From NCBI GenBank assembly GCA_012518435.1, contig JAAYSG010000038.1, positions 1 to 33,501 on the forward strand: DNA of 33,501 nucleotides. The letters are read 5' to 3'. Positions 1 to 7,786 of this stretch are shown here, piece after piece (position 1 is the stretch's first letter; every line of letters begins with the position of its first letter). This DNA is from Bacillota bacterium. GTDB lineage: Bacteria > Bacillota > DTU030. The notes under the pieces were generated by a model that saw only the letters and a list, made by a program, of their open reading frames with translations, was not told the DNA's origin and did not search any database. The position numbers and the translations under genes are program-made.

Positions 1-1
1 C

Positions 2-367
2 CAGCTTTCCTTTCTTTCCTATGCCCCCCTGCTTTTTATTTCCGCCCGCACTGGGCGGGGGGTCCAAAGACTATTTCCCCTCATAGACACTGTTGCCAAC
101 AACCGGAAAATTTCCATACCCACTGCCCATTTAAATAGTATCCTAACGGAGGCCGTTAACCTAAGACCACCATCGGCCCGGAGGGGTCGGGTGGGTAAAA
201 TTTTCTATGCCACCCAGACCTCTTATAGTCCCCCTGTCTTCCTCCTTTTTGTCAATGATCCCCACCTCTTTCATTTTTCTTACCTGCGCTACTTGGAAAA
301 CAAGCTGCGGGAAGGCTATGATTTCACCGGGACCCCCCTACGTTTACGTCTGCGGAAACGCCCTTAA
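2..367 (+). CDS. der: GTPase Der (EngA), C-terminal fragment
   Basis: This is an open frame entering from the left edge and ending at TAA 365-367. The 121 visible residues are the end of the second GTPase domain (LLFISARTGRGV, the SAK-type G5 region, here SAR) followed by the complete KH-like C-terminal domain. Its diagnostic block FVND-type reads LLFVNDPHLFHFSYLRYLEN, and a GTP-rich tail (FTGTPLRLRLRKRP) follows. Der is a tandem-domain GTPase that binds the 50S ribosomal subunit and assists its maturation in the cytoplasm. The N-terminal roughly 320 residues lie outside the window. A hairpin terminator follows 33 bases after the stop, so der is probably the last gene of its transcript. Identification rests on strong recognition of the C-terminal domain. 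Confidence 0.9.
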   Translation, partial: QLSFLSYAPLLFISARTGRGVQRLFPLIDTVANNRKISIPTAHLNSILTEAVNLRPPSARRGRVGKIFYATQTSYSPPVFLLFVNDPHLFHFSYLRYLENKLREGYDFTGTPLRLRLRKRP

Positions 368-400
368 TGCCGCAAAGAAATTATCGGGGGAATATTTGCC

Positions 401-428
401 AAAGTGGCCCAGGGCCACTTTTTGTTTT
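401..428 (+). terminator. Intrinsic terminator after der
   Basis: A perfect 9-bp stem (AAAGTGGCC / GGCCACTTT) closes on a 3-base loop and runs into TTTTTGTTTT. This is a canonical rho-independent terminator that separates der from spoIVA. Confidence 0.85.
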
Positions 429-464
429 GGGGGCCTATCTTTGGGACCAGATCTGTTTTAATTG

Positions 465-494
465 TCATATTTTAGTCCTTACCTAATATACATA
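465..494 (+). promoter_or_regulatory. Candidate sigma-E promoter for spoIVA
   Basis: TCATATT (465-471) matches the -35 of mother-cell sigma-E promoters. After 15 bases TATACATA (487-494) carries the ATACA core of the sigma-E -10 (consensus CATACAAT, here 5 of 8). The spacing is at the upper end of what is usual. The following gene is a known sigma-E regulon member in Bacillus, which supports the reading. The resulting leader would be about 165 bases. From 501 to 654 I see no other element or gene in this intergenic stretch. Confidence 0.4.
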
Positions 495-669
495 TAGTGG
501 TTTCCAGCACACTCTGCCTTTTTGTCTGAGCCTATCTCGCGGGGTTTGTCCCAGGGTAGGGAAAACTGCAATGGGGGATGGGAAAATAGTTATTTAGCTT
601 CTTACCATTTTGTTCTAAAACCGGGCAGGGGGAGTAGTAATATGATAAAGGGAGAGGAGGGAAGACATT

Positions 670-2148
670 ATGGAAAAGAATGATCTTTTCCAAGATATAG
701 CGGCAAGGACTGGGGGAGATATATATATCGGAGTGGTGGGTCCTGCAAGGGCGGGGAAGTCAACCTTTATTAGGCGTTTTATGGAATTGTTGATACTACC
801 CGGCATAGAAGATGGACCAGAGAGGGAAGATTTTTTGCATGAACTACCCCAAAGCGGGGCGGGCAATGAGATTATGACCAGGGAATTTAAATTCGTTCCC
901 CAAGAAGCCGTTGAGTTGTCCCTAAAGGATGGTGAAGTTTTGCGGCTACAAATGGTGGATTGTCTTGGCTATTGTGTGGACGAAACCCAGGGCCAAGGGG
1001 TGGATGGGACTCCAATACTGGTTCGAACCCCTTGGCATGAAGAGGAAATTTCCTTCCAGGATGCTGCTGAAGAAGGGCTAGAGAGGGTAATTACAGAACA
1101 TGTGACAATGGGCCTGGCTATTACCACCGATGGTACTGTGGGTGAAATAGGCAGGGAAAATTATGTGGAGGCTGAAGAGAAGATCATTGTCAAGATGCAG
1201 GAAATTGACAAACCGTATGTTCTGATATTAAATTCTGTATTACCAGATGCACCGGAAACCATGGCCCTGGCAGCTGAACTAGAGGGACGTTATCTTGTTC
1301 CCGTCCTCCCCATGGATGTCAATGGTCTGACCATGGAAGATGTTCATACAACCCTAAAGGAAATACTTTATGAGTTTCCCGTCGGTGAGGTTAGCATGGA
1401 TCTGCCTACCTGGGTGGAAGGCTTGGAAAATGACCATTGGCTGCGGCAGGGTTTTGCCAGGGCCTTTGAGGAAACCATGTCCCAAGTTAAACGGATGAGG
1501 GATGGGGCTAAAGCGGCCCAAGTCCTTCTGGAATACGAATTTGTCCGCAATGCCATTTTAACCGCCCTAAATCTTGCCAATGGCATGGTCAAAATAAGGG
1601 TTGTTCCCCGGGAGAATCTACTTTATCGGGTTATGGAAGAGATTACCGGTACAAGATTGGCTGATGACGCAGATCTGCTGATGGTGCTGCGGGAATTTAC
1701 CTTTGCCAAGCGGGAATATGACAAGATAGCCGATGCCTTGCAAGATGTGGAACGGACAGGATACGGTATAGTACAGCCCCGATTGGACGAAATGATTCTA
1801 GAAGAACCTGAATTGGTAAGACGCGGCAATAGGTTTGGGGTTCGTTTGCGGGCCAGCGCTCCAAGTTTGCATATGATCAGGGCTGATATAAATGCTGAAG
1901 TGTCTCCCATTGTGGGCACAGAAAAACAATGTGCAGAATTGGTGCAGTATCTTTCTGAGGAGTTTGAAGATAACCCCGCCAAATTGTGGCAGACAAATAT
2001 CTTTGGCAAATCCCTTCATGAGTTGGTAAAGGATGGAATTCGAAATAAATTGTATCGTATGCCGGAAAATGCCCAGGAAAAATTACAGGAGACATTGCAG
2101 CGGATAGTAAATGAGGGTGGTGGTGGACTCATCTGCATTATTCTTTAA
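670..2148 (+). CDS. spoIVA: Stage IV sporulation protein A (SpoIVA)
   Basis: SpoIVA is the ATP-hydrolysing morphogenetic protein that polymerises on the mother-cell face of the forespore membrane. It forms the basement layer of the spore coat and is also needed for cortex formation. The 492-residue product has the length of the Bacillus protein. The N-terminal P-loop reads GPARAGKST at residues 24-32, the Walker-B-like region reads MVDCLGY, and the C-terminus ends GGGGLICIIL. This tail is typical of the family and lies in the region that contacts the SpoVM anchor. The ATG at 670 has an AGGAGGG site nine bases upstream. The gene stands alone between two terminators behind a sigma-E-like promoter. 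Its presence implies that the organism forms endospores. Confidence 0.96.
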   Translation: MEKNDLFQDIAARTGGDIYIGVVGPARAGKSTFIRRFMELLILPGIEDGPEREDFLHELPQSGAGNEIMTREFKFVPQEAVELSLKDGEVLRLQMVDCLGYCVDETQGQGVDGTPILVRTPWHEEEISFQDAAEEGLERVITEHVTMGLAITTDGTVGEIGRENYVEAEEKIIVKMQEIDKPYVLILNSVLPDAPETMALAAELEGRYLVPVLPMDVNGLTMEDVHTTLKEILYEFPVGEVSMDLPTWVEGLENDHWLRQGFARAFEETMSQVKRMRDGAKAAQVLLEYEFVRNAILTALNLANGMVKIRVVPRENLLYRVMEEITGTRLADDADLLMVLREFTFAKREYDKIADALQDVERTGYGIVQPRLDEMILEEPELVRRGNRFGVRLRASAPSLHMIRADINAEVSPIVGTEKQCAELVQYLSEEFEDNPAKLWQTNIFGKSLHELVKDGIRNKLYRMPENAQEKLQETLQRIVNEGGGGLICIIL

Positions 2149-2236
2149 TGGTGATTTGTCCCGGTAGTTCCCCTTTCAAGGGAAGTGTATATACCCCTAG
2201 CCAAGGTTTTGCCAATATACCCGGATGTTTAAGGGA

Positions 2237-2270
2237 GAAAAGCGCGCTAACGGGTTTAGCCGCGCTTTTT
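2237..2270 (+). terminator. Intrinsic terminator after spoIVA
   Basis: AAAGCGCG-CTAA pairs with TTAG-(C bulge)-CGCGCTTT around a CGGGT loop, and a run of five T residues follows. The stem is strong and GC-rich with a U-tract. It ends about 120 bases after the spoIVA stop. Confidence 0.85.
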
Positions 2271-2271
2271 A

Positions 2272-2300
2272 TTGTCAACATTTCATACATATGGTATAAT
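2272..2300 (+). promoter_or_regulatory. Sigma-A promoter of the thr operon
   Basis: TTGTCA (2272-2277), a 17-base spacer and TATAAT (2295-2300). The -10 is preceded by TGG, giving an extended -10. This is close to consensus and is the only strong promoter seen before the ACT-thrC-thrB genes. Confidence 0.85.
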
Positions 2301-2338
2301 GTCTACCGTAAACGGAACTATGTATATAGGGAATAGAC
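2301..2338 (+). promoter_or_regulatory. Inverted repeats in the thr operon leader, possible operator
   Basis: Just after the -10 lies CCGT-AA-ACGG (2306-2315), followed by CTAT-N4-ATAG (2318-2329). Both are flanked by GTCTA (2301-2305) and TAGAC (2334-2338). The nested symmetry across the likely transcription start is what an autoregulatory operator for the downstream DNA-binding ACT protein would look like. It could equally be a weak leader hairpin. Confidence 0.3.
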
Positions 2339-2351
2339 GGGAGGGGAGAGG

Positions 2352-2801
2352 ATGAAGGTCCAGGACAATTCCCTTTTCTTGGTGAAGGAGGAGGCCTTGC
2401 CAAATACCCTACGCAAAACCCTTTTGGTGAAGGAATACCTAAAAAAGGGGATCTGCAAAACGGTAAATGAGGCCGTTGAAAAGGCAGGAGTCAGCCGGGC
2501 GGCCTACTACAAGTATCGGGATTACATTTTCCCCTTTACTGAATTGAGTAGGGAAAAAATTATAACCTTGGCACTTTTACTTGAACATCAGCCAGGGGTT
2601 TTGTCCCAAATACTTGCCGCAATTGCCAAGGCGCGGGGTAATCTTCTAACCATCAATCAAGGGCTGCCCCTTCAGGGTGTGGCCAATGTGTCTGTTTCTA
2701 TCGAAACTAAGGAGATGGAGATGGAAGTTGAGGCTCTTTTAAGCCAGCTCCGCTCCTGTGATGGTGTACGCAAAATTGATGTTATTGGCCAGGGTTGGTG
2801 A
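2352..2801 (+). CDS. ACT-domain regulator of the UPF0735 / PheB (ThrR-like) family
   Basis: The 149-residue protein has two parts. A predicted helix-turn-helix at about residues 36-57 contains [21 protein letters not shown]-terminal ACT domain at about residues 71-149 starts [22 protein letters not shown] domains usually bind a free amino acid. In Bacillus subtilis the orthologous family member (PheB, renamed ThrR) represses threonine-pathway genes. Being first in an operon with thrC and thrB, this protein is best read as a threonine-responsive transcription regulator, though ligand and target are inferred. The ATG at 2352 follows a GGGAGGGGAGAGG purine run. thrC begins 64 bases after its stop. 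Confidence 0.85.
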   Translation: MKVQDNSLFLVKEEALPNTLRKTLLVKEYLKKGICKTVNEAVEKAGVSRAAYYKYRDYIFPFTELSREKIITLALLLEHQPGVLSQILAAIAKARGNLLTINQGLPLQGVANVSVSIETKEMEMEVEALLSQLRSCDGVRKIDVIGQGW

Positions 2802-2865
2802 CCGGTGCCAGCATTTCTATCCTACAATTGTTGGAATAGGTTTTTGGGAAAAGGAGGAAAAAAGG

Positions 2866-3915
2866 ATGTGGCCGGGATTAATTGCTCGTTATAGGGAATA
2901 TTTGCCCGTCGATGGAAAAACCCCCGTTATTACCCTTAAGGAGGGCAACACCCCCCTAATTCCCCTTTCGAAGCTAGGGGCTGAATTGGGGGGGATTGAA
3001 CTTTATGGTAAGTTCGAAGGTAGTAATCCCACTGGTTCCTTTAAGGATAGGGGGATGACCATGGCGGTGAGTAAGGCCCTGGAGGAAGGTGCCCAAGCGG
3101 TTATTTGTGCCTCCACCGGTAATACATCGGCGTCTGCTGCTGCCTATGCAGCCCGAGCGGGTATTGACTGTATAGTAATCATCCCCGCCGGGGCTATAGC
3201 CTTGGGTAAATTAGCTCAAGCCCTCATGTACGGTGCAAAGGTTATCGCCATCCAGGGAAACTTTGACCAGGCCCTACATATTGTACGTCAAGTGAGTGAA
3301 AAACACCCCGTTGCCTTGGTGAATTCCCTTAACCCCATGCGCCTGCAGGGGCAAAAGACTGCGGCCTTTGAAATATGTGATGAATTGGGGGGAGCACCCA
3401 CCCATTTGGCCCTCCCCGTGGGAAATGCCGGCAATATTAGTGCCTATTGGCTGGGTTTTCGAGAATATTATGGGCGGGGGAAGATAGTTAACACACCCCG
3501 GATGCTGGGTTTTGAGGCGGAGGGTGCCGCGGCCATTGTTAGAGGAAAAGCCATTGAAGAGCCGAAGACCATTGCCACTGCAATCCGTATTGGCAATCCT
3601 GCCAGTTGGGATAAGGCGGAAAATGCTGCCCGGGAATCTGCGGGTCTTATAGACTCCGTAACTGATGAGGAAATCTTGGCCGCCTACAAGTCCTTGGCCC
3701 GGTTGGAAGGCCTATTTGTGGAACCGGCCTCAGCCGCCGGTGTGGCCGGGGTTAGGAAATTAGCTAGCCAGGGATATTTTAAAAATGGTGACCGGGTTGT
3801 TTGTATTCTCACGGGCAATGGACTTAAGGATCCCGATACTGCCCTTGGTAGTATTGCTTCCCCGGAAGGAGTAGAACCCACATTGACTGCCGTGGAAAAA
3901 ATGATTTGGGGGTGA
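2866..3915 (+). CDS. thrC: Threonine synthase
   Basis: Threonine synthase converts O-phospho-L-homoserine to L-threonine and phosphate in the cytoplasm, using pyridoxal phosphate. The 349-residue product starts [10 protein letters not shown] and carries the PLP-lysine block [10 protein letters not shown] with the lysine at residue 60. The substrate/phosphate loop [17 protein letters not shown] and a glycine-rich cofactor loop follow. It matches the short bacterial/archaeal ThrC form rather than the longer E. coli type. An in-frame upstream extension is open from 2758 but overlaps the ACT gene. The ATG at 2866 has AAGGAGG eight bases upstream and is clearly the start. It is followed immediately by thrB. 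Homoserine dehydrogenase (hom), often found with these genes, is not here. Confidence 0.95.
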   Translation: MWPGLIARYREYLPVDGKTPVITLKEGNTPLIPLSKLGAELGGIELYGKFEGSNPTGSFKDRGMTMAVSKALEEGAQAVICASTGNTSASAAAYAARAGIDCIVIIPAGAIALGKLAQALMYGAKVIAIQGNFDQALHIVRQVSEKHPVALVNSLNPMRLQGQKTAAFEICDELGGAPTHLALPVGNAGNISAYWLGFREYYGRGKIVNTPRMLGFEAEGAAAIVRGKAIEEPKTIATAIRIGNPASWDKAENAARESAGLIDSVTDEEILAAYKSLARLEGLFVEPASAAGVAGVRKLASQGYFKNGDRVVCILTGNGLKDPDTALGSIASPEGVEPTLTAVEKMIWG

Positions 3916-3923
3916 ACCATATT

Positions 3924-4829
3924 ATGTTCAGGGTCCAAGTCCCGGCAACCACTGCAAATATTGGTTCTGGATTTGACTGCCTGGGTCTAGCATTGGATCT
4001 CTACAATACTTTAGAGGTGGAAGAAATAGGGGAAGGGCTTGAGATACAGGTATTTGGGGAGGGGGCCGGGGAATTACCCCATTCCAAGGAAAACCTGGTA
4101 TATCGCTCTTTACTACGCACATACCAGGAATTGGGCATTACACCACCACCCTTAAGATTAAAAATGACCAATGAAATTCCCTTGGCCCGGGGTTTGGGCA
4201 GTTCTGCCGCCGCAATTGTAGCCGGTATAGTTGCCGCCAATCAACTCACTGGGCAAACTATTCCCCGGGAAAGACTCCTTGATCTGGCTGTGGAGGTGGA
4301 GGGTCATCCCGACAATGTTACCCCGGCCCTGCTGGGTGGTTTGGTTATTTCGGCACCCAAGGGGGACAAGGCCGGTTATCATTGCCTGCGGCTGGAACCA
4401 CCCCAGGAGTTGCAGGCCGTGGTGTGTATCCCAGAATTTCGGGTAGTTACGGAGGATGCCCGGCGGTCCCTACCGGAGCAAATTCCCCATGCAGATGCTG
4501 TCTTTAATATCGGTCGGGTATCCCTACTATTAGGGGCCATTGTGAGCAAGCGCTGGGATCTTCTCTCTGCCGCCATGGAGGATAAGCTGCATCAGCCCTA
4601 TCGCAGGCATCTGGTTCCTGGTCTTGAGGGAGTTTTTGCCCAGGCAATGGAGGCGGGGGCCCTGGGGGTTGCCTTGAGTGGTTCTGGGCCATCGGTTGCG
4701 GCGCTGGTCAACTGCAAAGCCACTACCGTGGGAATGGCAATGGAGGAGGCCTTTGGCAGGGCCAACATAAAATCCCGTAGCCTTGCCCTGGGTCTCAATA
4801 GCCCGGGGGCGAAAATCATAAAGGTATAG
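3924..4829 (+). CDS. thrB: Homoserine kinase
   Basis: Homoserine kinase is the ATP-dependent GHMP kinase that phosphorylates homoserine to O-phosphohomoserine, the substrate of the upstream ThrC. The 301-residue product begins MFRVQVPATTANIGSGFD, typical of the family. It holds the phosphate-binding GHMP motif GLGSSAAA at residues 90-97 and the C-terminal motif LSGSGPSVAAL. TTG 3906 and GTG 3912 are in-frame alternatives overlapping thrC. ATG 3924 is preferred because a GGGGGTG purine run lies about nine bases upstream and because family proteins start at this point. Only eight bases separate it from the thrC stop, so the two genes are co-transcribed and probably translationally coupled. Confidence 0.95.
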   Translation: MFRVQVPATTANIGSGFDCLGLALDLYNTLEVEEIGEGLEIQVFGEGAGELPHSKENLVYRSLLRTYQELGITPPPLRLKMTNEIPLARGLGSSAAAIVAGIVAANQLTGQTIPRERLLDLAVEVEGHPDNVTPALLGGLVISAPKGDKAGYHCLRLEPPQELQAVVCIPEFRVVTEDARRSLPEQIPHADAVFNIGRVSLLLGAIVSKRWDLLSAAMEDKLHQPYRRHLVPGLEGVFAQAMEAGALGVALSGSGPSVAALVNCKATTVGMAMEEAFGRANIKSRSLALGLNSPGAKIIKV

Positions 4830-4849
4830 GCGGCCAGGGGGAATAATGG

Positions 4850-4882
4850 AAAAACAGTGGGTTAGGTACCTGCTGTTTTTTC
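4850..4882 (+). terminator. Possible terminator after thrB
   Basis: AAAAACAG (4850-4857) pairs with CTGTTTTT (4873-4880) across a 15-base loop, and the 3' arm continues the T-run. The stem is AT-rich and the loop long, so it is weaker than the other terminators here. It does sit where the thr operon should end. A second GC stem (GCCGGCC / GGCCGGC, about 4895-4925) lacks a T-tract. Confidence 0.45.
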
Positions 4883-4993
4883 AACCTTCCTCCAGGCCGG
4901 CCTTTTATTAAAATGGGGCCGGCTAACTGCCGTGGGGGTTAATTACAGATGGATGGTGGGACTAATCCTTAGTGGTTTAATGGGTGAATGCAA

Positions 4994-5002
4994 TGGTATA
5001 AT
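4994..5002 (+). promoter_or_regulatory. Extended -10 promoter of the dpaL gene
   Basis: TGGTATAAT is a perfect extended -10 element. No good -35 is present 17 bases upstream, which extended -10 promoters tolerate. A start near 5009 would leave a short leader before the ATG at 5033, and would exclude the in-frame ATG at 4988 as a translation start. Confidence 0.55.
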
Positions 5003-5032
5003 TATGCTTTGCCAAATAGAAGGGGGATGGGC

Positions 5033-6268
5033 ATGAATGCTATGATAAAAAAATGTGGGCTGAGGGCAATTATAAATACAGATGTCAGGAAGAAATTTAG
5101 GGAAAAACAACCACCGACTTTCCTCCACCCCGCCAAGGTAGAACCGGTTAAAGACTTTCATCAGTCTTTGCCAGGTTATAAACCGACCCCCCTGGTAAGT
5201 TTGGCCAATTTATCCCGGGAACTGGGCGTGGGCAACATTTATGTTAAGGATGAATCAGATAGATTTGGCCTCAATGCCTTTAAGGTGTTGGGGAGCTCCT
5301 ATGCCATGGGTAAATTTATTGGCCAAAGGCTAGGACTGGCTGATGGTGAATTAACCTTTGACTACCTTTGCTCCGGGGAGGTACGGAAAAGACTGGGTGG
5401 AATAACCTTTGCCACAGCCACCGATGGCAACCACGGTCGCGGTGTGGCATGGACTGCGCAACAACTAGGACAGGAGGCGGTGGTGTACCTGCCCAAGGGT
5501 GTTGCGCGGCGAAGGGTGGAAGCAATCGAGGAAACGGGGGCCAAGGCGGTTGTTACTGATGTCAACTATGATGATACAGTCCGTTTAGTTGTGAAGGCGG
5601 CGGAAGATAAAGGTTGGCAGCTGATCCAGGATACAGCCTATGAGGGATATGAAAGGATCCCCCGCTGGATTATGCAGGGATATACCACCATGGCGGCGGA
5701 GATCGAAGAGCAGTTGGAAGATAATGCCTTACCCCGACCCAGTCATGTATTTTTACAAGCGGGTGTGGGTTCCTTTGCCAGCACTCTTCTGGGTTATTTT
5801 GTTAATAAGGATAAGGAGGACTATCCCTTCACAGTTATTATGGAGCCGGAAAAGGCGGCGTGTATTTTCGCCTCGGCCCAGGCGGGAGAGGGGGAACCCC
5901 AAAGGGTAACCGGTGATTTGGCCACCATCATGGCCGGCCTTTCCTGCGGTGAACCCAGTCCCATTGCCTGGCCCATCCTGCGCTCTTTTGCAGACGGATA
6001 TGTGGTTTGCCCAGATTATGTTGCTGCCCGGGGCATCCGTATTTTAGCCAACCCCCTTGGGGATGATGGGAAGGTTGTGGCCGGTGAATCGGGTTCGGTG
6101 GGGATTGGCTTGCTCTCCCTCCTCTCTTTGGAGAAGGAATGTGCCGAATTAAAGGGAAAACTGGGTTTAAATGAAGATGCCAATATCCTAATTATTAATA
6201 CTGAGGGGGCTACGGATCCTGTCAATTACCGCCGTATTCTTTGGGATGGCAGGTATCCTCTTCCCTAA
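5033..6268 (+). CDS. dpaL: Diaminopropionate ammonia-lyase
   Basis: This PLP-dependent fold-II lyase converts 2,3-diaminopropionate to pyruvate and two ammonia; the family (E. coli YgeX) also acts on D-serine. The 411-residue product has the Schiff-base lysine block RFGLNAFKVLG with the lysine at residue 84. It also has ATATDGNHGRGVAW, the substrate-binding DTAYEGYERIP and the glycine-rich GESGSVG cofactor loop, all diagnostic of the family. The frame is open from ATG 4988. However, AGGGGG at 5021-5026 lies six bases before ATG 5033, and a promoter -10 overlaps the upstream extension, so 5033 is chosen. It probably feeds an amino acid into pyruvate for fermentation or carbon supply. pdp begins 53 bases later. 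Confidence 0.93.
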   Translation: MNAMIKKCGLRAIINTDVRKKFREKQPPTFLHPAKVEPVKDFHQSLPGYKPTPLVSLANLSRELGVGNIYVKDESDRFGLNAFKVLGSSYAMGKFIGQRLGLADGELTFDYLCSGEVRKRLGGITFATATDGNHGRGVAWTAQQLGQEAVVYLPKGVARRRVEAIEETGAKAVVTDVNYDDTVRLVVKAAEDKGWQLIQDTAYEGYERIPRWIMQGYTTMAAEIEEQLEDNALPRPSHVFLQAGVGSFASTLLGYFVNKDKEDYPFTVIMEPEKAACIFASAQAGEGEPQRVTGDLATIMAGLSCGEPSPIAWPILRSFADGYVVCPDYVAARGIRILANPLGDDGKVVAGESGSVGIGLLSLLSLEKECAELKGKLGLNEDANILIINTEGATDPVNYRRILWDGRYPLP

Positions 6269-6321
6269 CAAACTGTCCTGGGGAGGTGGGGCAACAGGAA
6301 AGGGCCGATGTTGCCGATTGG

Positions 6322-7629
6322 ATGCAGATAATAGATATCATTGCCAAAAAGCGGGATGGTGGTGAAATTTCCCCAGCTGAATTTGAATTTCTTATCGGCA
6401 GATATGTTGCGGGGGAAATTCCCGATTACCAAATGGCTGCCTTTCTCATGGCAACCTATATTCGTGGTATGAGTAAGGGAGAGATGGCCAATCTCACCCG
6501 GGCCATGGCACTTTCTGGGGATATTCTAAATTTATCCCCATTGGTGGGATGTAAGGTTGACAAGCACAGCACCGGTGGTGTCGGTGACAAGGTCACCCTA
6601 ATTGTGGCCCCCCTTGTGGCGGCTGCCGGGGTGCCGGTGGCCAAAATGTCCGGTAGGGGTTTGGGTCACAGTGGGGGAACCATTGATAAGCTGGAGGCAA
6701 TTCCCGGGTTTTTCGCGGAATTGACCGAGGGTCAACTTAAGAAGAATGTGGCAGAGGTGGGTCTGGCCATAGTGGGGCAAACGGCTAACCTGGCCCCGGC
6801 CGACAAAATGATTTATGCCCTCCGTGATGTAACTGCTACGGTGGCCAGTACACCCCTTATTGCCAGTTCTATTATGTGTAAAAAGATTGCCACCGGTGCC
6901 GATGCCATTGTCTTGGATGTTAAGTGTGGCTCCGGTGCTTTTATGCCTGATTTGCCAGAAGCCCAGGCCCTGGCCCAGGCCCTGGTGGATATAGGTGAGG
7001 AAGTGGGGATACGGACAGTGGCAGTAATTAGCAATATGGACCAACCCCTTGGGAAGGCCGTAGGCAATGCCTTGGAGGTAAAGGAGGCCATTATGGTGTT
7101 GCAAAACAAAGGGCCTGCCGATGTCACCAAACTTTCCTTGTTTCTGGGTGGCCAAATGCTTTTCTTAGCCGGGCATGTTGACAGCCCCCAAGGGGGGGAA
7201 GATGTTTTAAAAGAAATTTTGGCCACAGGTGCGGCCTGGCGGAAGTTTCGAGATTTTGTGGCCGCCCAAGGTGGTGATGTGGCGGTATTGGATACGCCGA
7301 CGCTCTTGCCCCAGGCCCCCTTTAAGTTTTCGCTTCGGGCCCATGTTGGCGGTTACATCGCTGGCTTACGGGCTGATATAATTGGTCAAGTTTCCATGGA
7401 CCTGGGGGCTGGGCGGCAAAAGAAGGATGATGTCATTGACCCGGCTGTGGGAATTGTGCTGGCGAGGAAAATAGGTGACCCTGTGGAAGTGGGCCAATTG
7501 TTGGCGGAGATCCATGCCAATGATGAGGGAAGTGGGAAAAGGGCAATGAGACAGGTTCTGCAAGCCTTTACCCTAATTCCCAGACCCGTATCACCCCCAC
7601 CATTAATTTACAAACAGGTCCACAATTAA
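6322..7629 (+). CDS. pdp: Pyrimidine-nucleoside phosphorylase
   Basis: This enzyme phosphorolyses uridine and thymidine (deoxyuridine) to the free base and (deoxy)ribose-1-phosphate, a cytoplasmic salvage step. The 435-residue length equals that of Bacillus-type PyNP. The N-terminal helical domain begins MQIIDIIAKKRDGGE. Phosphate- and substrate-binding blocks follow: KHSTGGVGDK at residues 81-90 and AKMSGRGLGHSGGTIDKLE. The C-terminal barrel-sandwich-like domain completes it. The frame is open upstream to 6241, but family alignment places the start at ATG 6322. Its ribosome site is weak: the best purine run (GGGAGGTGGGG) is about 40 bases upstream. A tiny out-of-frame ATG reading (6308-6331) overlaps the start, which may mean coupled initiation. 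It is probably in an operon with dpaL. Confidence 0.95.
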   Translation: MQIIDIIAKKRDGGEISPAEFEFLIGRYVAGEIPDYQMAAFLMATYIRGMSKGEMANLTRAMALSGDILNLSPLVGCKVDKHSTGGVGDKVTLIVAPLVAAAGVPVAKMSGRGLGHSGGTIDKLEAIPGFFAELTEGQLKKNVAEVGLAIVGQTANLAPADKMIYALRDVTATVASTPLIASSIMCKKIATGADAIVLDVKCGSGAFMPDLPEAQALAQALVDIGEEVGIRTVAVISNMDQPLGKAVGNALEVKEAIMVLQNKGPADVTKLSLFLGGQMLFLAGHVDSPQGGEDVLKEILATGAAWRKFRDFVAAQGGDVAVLDTPTLLPQAPFKFSLRAHVGGYIAGLRADIIGQVSMDLGAGRQKKDDVIDPAVGIVLARKIGDPVEVGQLLAEIHANDEGSGKRAMRQVLQAFTLIPRPVSPPPLIYKQVHN

Positions 7630-7659
7630 GGGGGTGGTGGGGGAATAATTTCCTTGCCC

Positions 7660-7688
7660 TTGATTTCCTCTCCCCAATCGGGTATAAT
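7660..7688 (+). promoter_or_regulatory. Promoter of tRNA-Pro
   Basis: TTGATT (7660-7665), a 17-base spacer and TATAAT (7683-7688), ending 18 bases before the tRNA 5' end. It is near consensus and gives the tRNA its own transcription start. Confidence 0.8.
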
Positions 7689-7706
7689 ATTGTCGTACCA
7701 TGAGGT

Positions 7707-7783
7707 CGGGGTATAGCTCAGTTTGGTAGAGCGCTAGCATGGGGAGCTAGAGGCCAGCGGTTCAAGTCCGCTTACTCCGACCA
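7707..7783 (+). tRNA. tRNA-Pro (anticodon GGG)
   Basis: A complete cloverleaf can be drawn. Acceptor CGGGGTA pairs with TACTCCG (one G-T pair). The D arm is GCTC/GAGC, the anticodon stem CTAGC/GCTAG encloses ATGGGGA (anticodon GGG), and the T arm AGCGG/CCGCT has loop TTCAAGT. The discriminator is A and CCA is encoded at 7781-7783. GGG reads CCC and CCU proline codons. Confidence 0.95.
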
Positions 7784-7786
7784 TTT

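Noticed and set aside
207-461. 84-codon plus-strand reading
   Set aside because: It overlaps the real Der C-terminal frame in another phase and crosses the terminator.
2148-2336. 62-codon reading on the plus strand after spoIVA
   Set aside because: It runs through the spoIVA terminator and the thr promoter, lacks a ribosome site and resembles nothing.
4895-4925. GCCGGCC / GGCCGGC hairpin as a second terminator after thrB
   Set aside because: No T-tract follows the 3' arm, so it is not called as a terminator.
6598-7155. 185-codon minus-strand reading opposite pdp
   Set aside because: It is antisense to well-conserved pdp, with no ribosome site and no recognisable motif.
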